Source of the DNA: Candidatus Zixiibacteriota bacterium
GTDB taxonomy: Bacteria; Zixibacteria; MSB-5A5; GN15; PGXB01
Length of the DNA stretch: 13,003 nucleotides
Assembly (NCBI GenBank): GCA_030591405.1
Contig: JAUVBC010000021.1
Span: forward strand, 1-13,003
Reading direction: 5' to 3'
Numbering within the stretch: the stretch's first letter is position 1; each line of letters starts with the position of its first letter. The position numbers and the translations under genes were made by a program. A model generated the notes under the pieces. The model did no database searches. It saw only the letters and a list, made by a program, of their open reading frames with translations, and had not been told where the DNA came from. This document shows positions 6,251 to 13,003 of the stretch, in pieces.

Positions 6251-8028
6251 ATGAGGCGGTTTCTACTCTCTCTAACAATTGGAGTAATTTTTTTATTAAC
6301 AATTTCAAATGTTTTTTCACAGGCAAACGAAAGTAATTCCGAAACGCTTTACCCGGTTCGTTTTGCGGTTATTGGCGACCGGACAGGAGGAGCGATACCG
6401 GGTATTTATGAACAAGTTGTTGAAGAAATCGAACGAATGAAACCGGATTTTGTGATTACGGTTGGGGATATGATCGAGGGTCCTGAAAACAATGAGGGAA
6501 AACTTCGCAATAAATGGGCTGAATATTTATCAATAGTCTCGCATCTTTCTATGCCAATTTATTACACACCAGGCAACAATGATATCGAAACAGATTTTAT
6601 GGAAAGTTTTTATATTGAGTACATTGGTCAACCATATCAATCATTCGATAAAGGTAATATTCATTTTATTATTCTTGATAATAGTCGTTGGCGTTCAAGT
6701 GATGAACTGCCTGACGAGCAGATTGATTGGCTAAAAGACGATCTGGGAAAAAATACCGGCGCCAAATATACGATTGTATTTTACCACAAACCTTTTTGGG
6801 AACAATCTATAGTTGAAGGCAAATCGGACAGGCTACACACTCTCTTTCAGGATTACGGAGTCGATGCGGTGTTTTCGGGACATTACCATACCTATTTAAG
6901 CGGTAAATATGATGAAATACTATATACGACTGTCGGTATACGACTGTCGGTAGTTCCGGCGGAGGAATGTCCCAACCAAGTGCAACAGGACTAAAGTATC
7001 ACTTTGTCTGGGTAACTGTTGACAGCAATAAAATATCTATTGCTCCTATAAAAATGGGCGCGGTGCTGCCCTGGGATGAGATTACTGCCGATGAAAACAA
7101 TTTTGTGTATTCTGCTCAGACAAATTGTATATCTTTTAACCAACCTTTTTTGATTGACGAAAATAATCTTACCGGTGTTTCATCTTTTGAGACCAACATA
7201 AAAAATTATAGTAAGGAATTTTGGCTCGAGGATACAATCAGGTGGGAAATTCCAACCGGATGGTTTGTTGAACCATCCAGCCTTCCGATAAGCATTGCCG
7301 CTGATTCGTCAGAAACATTTCATTTCGTTATCAAGAGCAGTAAACCGCTTTATCCATTACCAGAGTTATCTCTTAAATTTCCATATGGGGAAAACAAAAC
7401 GGCTCAAGCCATAAAAGCACTACCAATCGCCCAACAAACGGTTTGTCATAAAGCAGATAAAAAGCCAAAAATCGACGGAAAGATTTCAGAAGAAATATGG
7501 CAAAAAGGTGTGACCAGTTTGTTAGGATATGATGGTACAACTCCAAAAACCGATTCGGTCAAGTTCTCTTTTGTTTACGACGATGATTATCTCTATTTGG
7601 CATCATATTGTATCGACTCAGATATAAAATCTATTATGGCCGATATAAAAGAGCATGACGGAGCTGTTTATGGCGATGACTGCGTTGGATATATTTTACA
7701 GCCTGATCCAAACAAAGATGAGATGTTTTTGATTTACGTTAATCCCAATGGCTATATATTTGACCAAAAAATGGAGCCGAATGCCAGCGGATACTTTGAG
7801 AGTGATGAGTCATGGAACTGTGAATATAAGGTCAAAACCAAAATCGGCAAAAACTATTGGTCGATGGAATTAAAACTTCCTCTGGCTCAATTTGGAACAA
7901 CTATAAAAATGGATAATTTCTGGGGCCTGAACATGAGGCGCAAACAACCAAGACTCAATGATGCCGCTCACTGGCAAATACCATGGCGTTATGGTCCCGA
8001 ATTTCTCGGTCGATTAATTATGGAATGA
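6251..8028 (+). pseudogene. Secreted metallophosphoesterase with CBM9-like C-terminal domain, frameshifted
   Basis: Two overlapping reading frames (6251-6994 and one entered before 6967, ending 8028) are halves of one gene. Part 1 has a signal peptide (1-23) and a calcineurin-like phosphoesterase domain: GDRTGG (Asp43), GD73, GNND (108-111), His179 and GHYH (His211, His213). Part 2 has a linker or Ig-like stretch and a CBM9/DOMON-like domain opening at PKIDGKISEEIWQ. At 6923-6952 a perfect 14-bp tandem duplication shifts the frame after YTTVG, adding 19 unrelated residues and a stop. Removing one copy restores a continuous 587-residue protein reading YTTVGSSGGGMSQPSATG. The break is therefore recent, phase-variable, or an assembly or sequencing error. 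The ATG at 6967 has GGAGG too close to be a credible independent start. Substrate unknown; the family hydrolyses phosphoesters outside the cytoplasm. Confidence 0.88.
6923..6952 (+). repeat. Perfect 14-bp tandem duplication causing the frameshift
   Basis: The unit TATACGACTGTCGG occurs at 6923-6936 and 6937-6950, with TA of a further copy at 6951-6952. Because 14 is not a multiple of three, the second copy shifts the downstream phosphoesterase frame. Confidence 0.97.
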
Positions 8029-8051
8029 AAAGGACCTGCAATAATTTTTGA

Positions 8052-9917
8052 TTAATGGCAAATCGGGTCCGGGCCGTCTTTGTATTTATAGTTTATCAGA
8101 TAGACAATATCCAGAATATTTACAAACCCGGAATTGTCAACATCGGCCGATTCGAATATTGCGGGATCGGGGCCATCTTTGTATTTGTTATTAATTAAAA
8201 ATACAATATCAAGAATATTGATATCATTATTAAAATCAACATCACCACAAAGGTACAACACTATCTTTACGGCTTGATTATCAGAATAATAATTATCAGA
8301 GATTTCGACTGAAAAATTAAATACAATATTCTCTTCCGGCATGGGACCAACAAGAGAATCATTGCTTATGGCCATCCATTGGGGATAATCGGAATATATA
8401 ATCTGATGAGTCGGATCATCGATATCATCAATGCCAGGGAAAAATCCAAACTGCCCAGGGGTTTTAATCAAAAAAGAATCTGCAGATATAATTTGAGGTG
8501 CATAATTAACTTTGAACCGGTGAGCCCAGGACTCACCAATATAAGGATGCGTTTCCACGCGACCAGAATTATCCTCGGCCGAGATAAAATAAGATATTTC
8601 GGTGCCATAAGATTGCGCCGGGATATATCCAACAAATGAATCGGCCGCGGCGGTTAAGGCCAATGGGGAGGCAACATATCCACCAGTACCGTTTAATCGG
8701 TAATAAATATCGAGCGATTCGGAAATAAGTCCGGTACCGGACAGATCTTTTATTTTTACCGACAGCAGATAATCATCAACGGTATTATCGGTAACATAAA
8801 TCGGGATGTGGTGAAGATACAACATCTCTCGATCAGGGACGCCCATGGTGCGACAGTGAATAGCATCGTCGCTATACCAACTGCCGTAGTATCCAAGAAT
8901 TTCATAACCTGGCATCGCGTTTTCATAAATGGCCAAAGCAGCAGCATCGTCAGATGCATATTCCTCGCCAAAAAGCGGTACAAATACTTTATCATTAAGA
9001 ATAATCGAATTAGTATAGGCTGTTCCGGTCGGACAGTAAACTCTAACAATTGTGTATGGTCTGGCCCAGGGTGAAAGCTGCTGTGATAAATATTCGGCAC
9101 GCTGATTAAGAAGATCGTAACTCGACGAAGACGGTGGTACATCCTTTACCATTATTGTTGAGGGGCTTAAATATTTGGCCCAGCAATCGATATGATGTAT
9201 CCCGCCATACTCGATATATCCCAGTACCGCATAATCATTTCCGAGATAATCAAGCATCAGGGCGTCTATTTCAGGTTCAGTTTTAGTCAGGTTTTCGACA
9301 AAAACCAATTCGGTAGACATCGACATCCCCAGTCCGTTTGACATATGATTTCCACCAGCATGTATCAAATCTAATCCATAAACCGGAACGCCCCACTCAG
9401 CTCCAATAACACCGGGAATAAGATCATCATCGGGTCGGGGGCGATTATAGATATGATCGACAATACCAAGCTGATTGAACCCGTCAAAAATAAACCAAGG
9501 GCCATAATCACGAGTCCAAATACTATTGGTCGGCGCTATAATAAATTCTACATTGCTCATATTGACTCCGGAAAAAGTCAAATAGCTAACTGCAGTGGCG
9601 TATGAACCTGACGAAACAATTGTATAGACAATAATATCTTCGGCCATCTCTGCGACTAATTCAACTGGTAAGCCGAGCGGATACCTGATGATAACACCTT
9701 CTGATGGTTCCCATTCGGCCGGATTCCTTATCTCACCGGTTGGCGCTGAGGTTACAATATGATTTCGGCCGATTTCATTCAGACGAAGCTTTTCCTCAGC
9801 GGTTAATCCAATTGGAAGCGATTGCTCATTTTCTGCCGATATTGCGGCAACAGCCGAAACAGTTGCAATAAAAATAAATAATACAGCGATTTTATTAATC
9901 GAGCGCAAATAATTCAC
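8052..9917 (-). CDS. Secreted peptidylarginine deiminase of the Porphyromonas PPAD family with dockerin-like C-terminus
   Basis: Predicted to convert peptidyl-arginine to citrulline, releasing ammonia, outside the cytoplasm. A signal peptide covers about residues 1-28. The deiminase domain (about 45-375) has WTRDYGPW (Asp137), NRPRP (Arg159, Arg161), HHIDCWAK (His242, Asp244), TNS (Asn303) and IHCRT (Cys355). From memory these match PPAD Asp130, Arg152/Arg154, His236/Asp238, Asn297 and Cys351 with a shift of 4-7 residues. An Ig-like domain (about 375-470), a second beta domain (about 470-554) and the dockerin-like module (555-621) follow. The start is uncertain: GTG at 9917 has no Shine-Dalgarno, whereas TTG at 9908 has AGGTGA 5 nt upstream and gives a better signal peptide; I keep the longer form as outer bound. 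Related agmatine deiminases are cytoplasmic and lack the signal peptide and accessory domains. Confidence 0.9.
   Translation of the reverse strand: MNYLRSINKIAVLFIFIATVSAVAAISAENEQSLPIGLTAEEKLRLNEIGRNHIVTSAPTGEIRNPAEWEPSEGVIIRYPLGLPVELVAEMAEDIIVYTIVSSGSYATAVSYLTFSGVNMSNVEFIIAPTNSIWTRDYGPWFIFDGFNQLGIVDHIYNRPRPDDDLIPGVIGAEWGVPVYGLDLIHAGGNHMSNGLGMSMSTELVFVENLTKTEPEIDALMLDYLGNDYAVLGYIEYGGIHHIDCWAKYLSPSTIMVKDVPPSSSSYDLLNQRAEYLSQQLSPWARPYTIVRVYCPTGTAYTNSIILNDKVFVPLFGEEYASDDAAALAIYENAMPGYEILGYYGSWYSDDAIHCRTMGVPDREMLYLHHIPIYVTDNTVDDYLLSVKIKDLSGTGLISESLDIYYRLNGTGGYVASPLALTAAADSFVGYIPAQSYGTEISYFISAEDNSGRVETHPYIGESWAHRFKVNYAPQIISADSFLIKTPGQFGFFPGIDDIDDPTHQIIYSDYPQWMAISNDSLVGPMPEENIVFNFSVEISDNYYSDNQAVKIVLYLCGDVDFNNDINILDIVFLINNKYKDGPDPAIFESADVDNSGFVNILDIVYLINYKYKDGPDPICH
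8055..8255 (-). other. Dockerin-like C-terminal module of the deiminase
   Basis: Residues 555-621 (GTG numbering). The loops are DVDFNNDINILD and DVDNSGFVNILD, each followed by IV(F/Y)LIN.KYKDGPDP. Cys557 (CGD) and Cys620 (DPIC) bracket the module. The second half is nearly the same as the second half of the M4 module. Confidence 0.85.
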
Positions 9918-9919
9918 CT
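9914..9919 (-). promoter_or_regulatory. Ribosome binding site favouring a TTG start for the deiminase
   Basis: AGGTGA on the minus strand lies 5 nt before TTG at 9908-9906. It overlaps the alternative GTG at 9917-9915, which otherwise has only a U-tract upstream. Translation from TTG would remove three residues. Confidence 0.55.
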
Positions 9920-9954
9920 AAAAAAAAGGACAGTCGCAAAAGACTGTCCTTTTT
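9920..9954 (-). terminator. Intrinsic terminator between the C25 peptidase and deiminase genes
   Basis: The stem GGACAGTC/GACTGTCC (9928-9935 with 9942-9949) has a 6-nt loop and is followed on the minus strand by eight U. It begins about 18 nt after the C25 stop codon, and its U-tract ends 2 nt before the deiminase GTG (11 nt before the TTG). Five A on the other side extend the stem. Any deiminase transcript starting in or before the C25 gene must pass this hairpin. Confidence 0.88.
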
Positions 9955-9967
9955 AATAAAAATAATT

Positions 9968-12900
9968 TTAAAAATTATGTAAACAGTGTGGATCCTGACC
10001 CTCCTTGTAGAGGAAATTTATAATAAGAATAATGTCGAGGATATTCAAGTCTCCATCGGTGTTCACATCTCCGCATTCTGGAGGCTCTGGCATTGGACCA
10101 CCCTTATATTTATGATTTATAAGATAAACGACATCAAGGATATTTAAGGCACCATTCGCATCGGCGTCTCCGCAAAGATACGGAGGTATTACTGTTAGAG
10201 TAGCTGGAATGGTACCGTTTCTGAAATCACGTTCGTTGGAAGAAAAATTAATTGTTCCATTGTACTCACCGGCCTCAAGTCCAGTTCCATTTAGAGATAC
10301 TTCGACATCAACTGTACCATCAACCGGCACAACAATAAGTTCTTCAGGGGGGGTGATCCAATTTTCGCTACCGGTAAATCTTATCCTAAGGATAGCGTCT
10401 CCATTATTTGAAACATGTAAAGTATCTTTTCCAAAATAGTTTGGATACGCAGCGGCAGATAATGATTCCGGATCAAAAACAAAACCTGGGTTTCCGATTT
10501 CACCGCGGTAATAACCTTTTAAAATAAAATCATCAATGTTCCAGCCACAGTAGTTCCAATAAGTATCAGTTGGTCCCAAACCAATTCGGATTCTAAAATC
10601 GGGATTGTTATCGGCCACAGCCGATAGATCAAATGATGCTTCCTGCCAGGCAACATCTTCAACCGTTCCCGGATTTTCATATATTTGAATCCACTCGGTT
10701 CCATTATAAGCATCAATATAAGCATGGTCGTATTGATAGCTTTCCACTCCGAGCCAGCGATTGAAAGTTAATTGCACGCCAATATAATCGGTGCAATCAA
10801 ATATAGGAGAGAAGACCCAGTTGGTATCAGGAATTTGAGAATTATAGTCACCGCCAGTACCAGGTTCCAGATCATTTCCCAAAACATAATTATCTTCGGT
10901 TGGACTGGTATCAAATGCAGGGTCGGGACTGCCATAGGCATCATCACCAACGCCGCCGGTAGCAGGACCAATGGTCCATTCAGCATTTCCGCCTAAACCG
11001 GTCCATCCTTTATTGGTCGAAAAATCGTCGGAATAAAACAGTTCCCGGTCTCCGACAACAACTTCAATATTAACGGTAGTAGTGTAGCCGTTACCATCGG
11101 TCAAATCCAAATAAAATGTAACCGGATACCCGGTCAACGATGATGGATCGGCAGAGACGATAAAAGCATCAAATTGATTATCGCCAACTCCGCCGTTGGC
11201 AGCAAGATCGCTGAAAGAGCCATTGGGATCATCAACTGTAACAAACGGATCGGTCGCGGATAATACACCTGTAACGGCACCGGCCAGTCCAGAACCGGTA
11301 TTGTCAATAGAAACAACAAATTCAACAGTCTCCCCCGGATCAAGAACATTATTCGAATTACCGGCGGCATCATTAACAGTAATCGAAGCAAATCCAATAT
11401 CGGGGCGATGAACCTGCACTGAAAAATCGGATGACCACGAAGCCGGTTCGGTGCTGGTCATTTCGACATGAAATGAGATGTAATAATTATCAGGGGCATT
11501 GACATCAATATCAAAATCAAAAGCATCAGCAATAAAGGAAGTTCCATTGCCTCCCAGTATATCGCCAAAAGTTTCAAAGTCATCATTGATTGTTATGTAT
11601 GGATCGCTCGAGGATAATGTCGCTTCGACTCCGAGAGCATCTCCCGGTCCGATATTCTCAAGCTGTATTCCCAGCTGTATTGATTCACCGGCATCGGCAA
11701 AACCATCATTATTACCGGAAATATCATTTACTGAATTAAGATCATAGGCTACCAGGGCACCGCTAGAACTTGTGACAATAAGATCAACAATATATGGCAA
11801 CCCATTAAAAGCGGTTACCGTCAGAGTCACCGTTCCCCCGGCTGGCAATTCCTGACCAACTGCAATCGCGGCCAACCCATTAATGTCGGTATAGGCCGAA
11901 CCATAAAGAACTCCATTGGCATAAAGGGCACAAAGGGCACCAACTTCACCAACAACTTCAAGGTTAAATTCGGCCTGATCAAATAGTATCGAGGAATTAT
12001 GATACACGACTAATGGTGATGGTGTATCGCTCCACATCAAAACCGACGGATCACCAAAAATATGCCAGGTATCAAACATTTCGACACCGGCAGTTCCGTA
12101 CTCATCCATCATTTTAACAGAGCCATTAAAGCAGAGTCCGCCAATAGTAGTTTTTTCTTTAGCAATCAATAAATCAACTATCTCGTCCTGCGCTTCCATC
12201 GGCGGTGCCCAGGATTGATTTATTGAAGACATGTATGCGGCAATGGCCCCGGTGGCAACTCCGACGTTGGTAGCACGCAACCAGGTTTCAGCAAAACAAA
12301 CGGTTGTTCCGGTGAAATTCCCATTGACACATCCGACACTTACCACAAAAGGTAATTCATTTTCATTTGTTAGATTATTAATATGATAGGTGCCAAAATT
12401 GGTCGTGGTCCATGAGGTTGTACTGCCATGCCCGGTATAGTTAACAAAACTACGGCCTTCGTTTAAAGCGTCTATTACCGGATAAACAGAAGCACCCGGG
12501 TCATAGATATGGTCCACAACGGTATAGGTAAAACTAAGTAAATCCTGTCTAATATATTCCATATGCTCATAATCAATCTCGCCGCCGTCATGACCGATAC
12601 CGTCGCCTTGATCGGAAGCTATCCCGGTTGCTTTATGAAACCAATCGGTTCCGCTGGGGTTTTTCTCATAATCAATCGTTCTGGTCACCTGCGTTTCAAC
12701 ATCATTCGCACTTTGGGCAGAAAATCGACCAATAAAAATATCAGGATAGTCATCATCACCGGCCAGTTTTGAATAACTTGGATCAGACGCGCCGTTTGAA
12801 GCATAAGCAGGTGCCACTTCGGCCGCATCACCAACGAGAAGGACCCAGCCAAGATTATAGTCAGGATCATCGTAGAAATTTTGAATATATGCTTTGATGG

Positions 12901-13003
12901 CGGTTTCATTGTTGCCGATAGTGGAGACGTCGACAATAGTTGTCCTAATCCCTTTTTGTTCTTTCCAGGCTTTAAGCGGCAACACACCATTATGAAATAA
13001 ATC
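9968..13003 (-). CDS. Gingipain-like C25 cysteine peptidase, multidomain, N-terminus beyond the window
   Basis: A secreted cysteine endopeptidase, predicted specific for basic P1 residues. The frame is open to the right edge (1011 residues visible), so the GTG at 12985 is internal; signal peptide and propeptide are missing. Numbering from that GTG: Asp138 (GGEID), catalytic His186 (NYTGHGS) and Cys219 (SVGCVNGNF). Spacings Asp-His 48 and His-Cys 33 equal RgpB Asp163-His211-Cys244 as I recall it. The end of the catalytic domain, FDTWHIFGDPSVL, also matches. Then come a gingipain-type Ig domain (about 330-410), two CARDB-like repeats (about 415-645), a jelly-roll (about 648-825) like the one in the M4 protein and in position like gingipain adhesin domains, an Ig-like domain (about 830-930) and the dockerin-like module (936-1005). 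The deiminase gene follows on the same strand. Confidence 0.94.
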   Translation of the reverse strand, partial: DLFHNGVLPLKAWKEQKGIRTTIVDVSTIGNNETAIKAYIQNFYDDPDYNLGWVLLVGDAAEVAPAYASNGASDPSYSKLAGDDDYPDIFIGRFSAQSANDVETQVTRTIDYEKNPSGTDWFHKATGIASDQGDGIGHDGGEIDYEHMEYIRQDLLSFTYTVVDHIYDPGASVYPVIDALNEGRSFVNYTGHGSTTSWTTTNFGTYHINNLTNENELPFVVSVGCVNGNFTGTTVCFAETWLRATNVGVATGAIAAYMSSINQSWAPPMEAQDEIVDLLIAKEKTTIGGLCFNGSVKMMDEYGTAGVEMFDTWHIFGDPSVLMWSDTPSPLVVYHNSSILFDQAEFNLEVVGEVGALCALYANGVLYGSAYTDINGLAAIAVGQELPAGGTVTLTVTAFNGLPYIVDLIVTSSSGALVAYDLNSVNDISGNNDGFADAGESIQLGIQLENIGPGDALGVEATLSSSDPYITINDDFETFGDILGGNGTSFIADAFDFDIDVNAPDNYYISFHVEMTSTEPASWSSDFSVQVHRPDIGFASITVNDAAGNSNNVLDPGETVEFVVSIDNTGSGLAGAVTGVLSATDPFVTVDDPNGSFSDLAANGGVGDNQFDAFIVSADPSSLTGYPVTFYLDLTDGNGYTTTVNIEVVVGDRELFYSDDFSTNKGWTGLGGNAEWTIGPATGGVGDDAYGSPDPAFDTSPTEDNYVLGNDLEPGTGGDYNSQIPDTNWVFSPIFDCTDYIGVQLTFNRWLGVESYQYDHAYIDAYNGTEWIQIYENPGTVEDVAWQEASFDLSAVADNNPDFRIRIGLGPTDTYWNYCGWNIDDFILKGYYRGEIGNPGFVFDPESLSAAAYPNYFGKDTLHVSNNGDAILRIRFTGSENWITPPEELIVVPVDGTVDVEVSLNGTGLEAGEYNGTINFSSNERDFRNGTIPATLTVIPPYLCGDADANGALNILDVVYLINHKYKGGPMPEPPECGDVNTDGDLNILDIILIINFLYKEGQDPHCLHNF
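9971..10180 (-). other. Dockerin-like C-terminal module of the C25 peptidase
   Basis: The last 70 residues. The loops DADANGALNILD and DVNTDGDLNILD both fit the calcium-loop pattern. Cys in YLCGD and Cys in DPHC bracket the module as in the other two proteins, and a third Cys (ECGD) precedes loop 2. The protein ends LHNF, a short extension absent from the other two. Confidence 0.85.

Noticed and set aside
6967..8028. Second half of the phosphoesterase as an independent gene starting at ATG 6967
   Set aside because: The GGAGG is only about 1 nt before the ATG, there is no signal peptide, and the upstream residues SSGGG continue the same domain in this frame; it is the 3' part of one broken gene.
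8028..8086. GGACC...GGTCC pairing after the phosphoesterase as a terminator
   Set aside because: Five base pairs across a loop of more than 30 nt and no U-tract; the pairing partner lies in the deiminase coding end.
10030..10060. TTGAAT-17 bp-TATTAT on the minus strand inside the C25 3' end as a promoter for the deiminase
   Set aside because: It lies in codons for the conserved NILDIILIIN segment, which is AT-rich by coding need; the match is moderate and a transcript would still cross the terminator.
12983..12985. GTG at 12985 as the true start of the C25 peptidase
   Set aside because: The frame stays open to 13003 (DLFHNG upstream), the sequence begins inside the conserved catalytic region, and signal peptide and propeptide are missing.
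1..13003. CRISPR array, insertion sequence, phage genes, toxin-antitoxin or riboswitch
   Set aside because: No regularly spaced repeats, transposase or integrase motifs, terminal inverted repeats or known aptamer pattern seen; the tRNA genes show no adjacent integrase or attachment duplicate.

Overview
The window reads as a chromosomal segment of an uncultured-type bacterium of the FCB superphylum, possibly Zixibacteria or a neighbouring candidate phylum. This rests on gingipain-type (C25) and Porphyromonas-type deiminase families, very large secreted proteins built from immunoglobulin-like and jelly-roll domains, C-terminal dockerin-like modules of the NILDIVYLIN..KYKGGPDP type, AT-leaning codon use, and tRNA genes without an encoded CCA. 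The taxonomic placement is inference from protein style, not from a marker gene.

Layout. (1) 1-2222, minus strand, housekeeping: a sigma70-type promoter drives tRNA-Ile2/Met(CAU) and tRNA-Val(CAC). An intrinsic terminator follows, then a coiled-coil/zinc-ribbon protein gene and guaB (IMP dehydrogenase, cut by the left window edge). (2) 2316-5973, minus strand: an M4 (thermolysin-family) secreted metallopeptidase of 1201 residues with propeptide, jelly-roll, three Ig-like repeats and a C-terminal dockerin-like module, with its own promoter and terminator. (3) 6251-8028, plus strand: a secreted metallophosphoesterase fused to a CBM9-like domain, broken by a perfect 14-bp tandem duplication that shifts the frame. 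(4) 8052-13003, minus strand: a gingipain-like C25 cysteine peptidase (N-terminus beyond the right edge), followed after an intrinsic terminator by a peptidylarginine deiminase of the Porphyromonas PPAD type. Both end in the same dockerin-like module as the M4 peptidase.

The main interest is region 4. The C25 protein keeps the gingipain catalytic His and Cys and the S1-pocket Asp at the same spacing as RgpB. The deiminase keeps the PPAD catalytic residues and both arginines that in PPAD bind the C-terminal carboxylate of the substrate. In P. gingivalis these two enzymes work in series: cleavage after Arg, then citrullination of the new C-terminal Arg. Here they are encoded next to each other and carry a shared C-terminal module in place of a recognisable type IX secretion tail. 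The inferred system is a co-localised protease-citrullination pair, with the M4 peptidase as a further protein of the same secreted or surface set.
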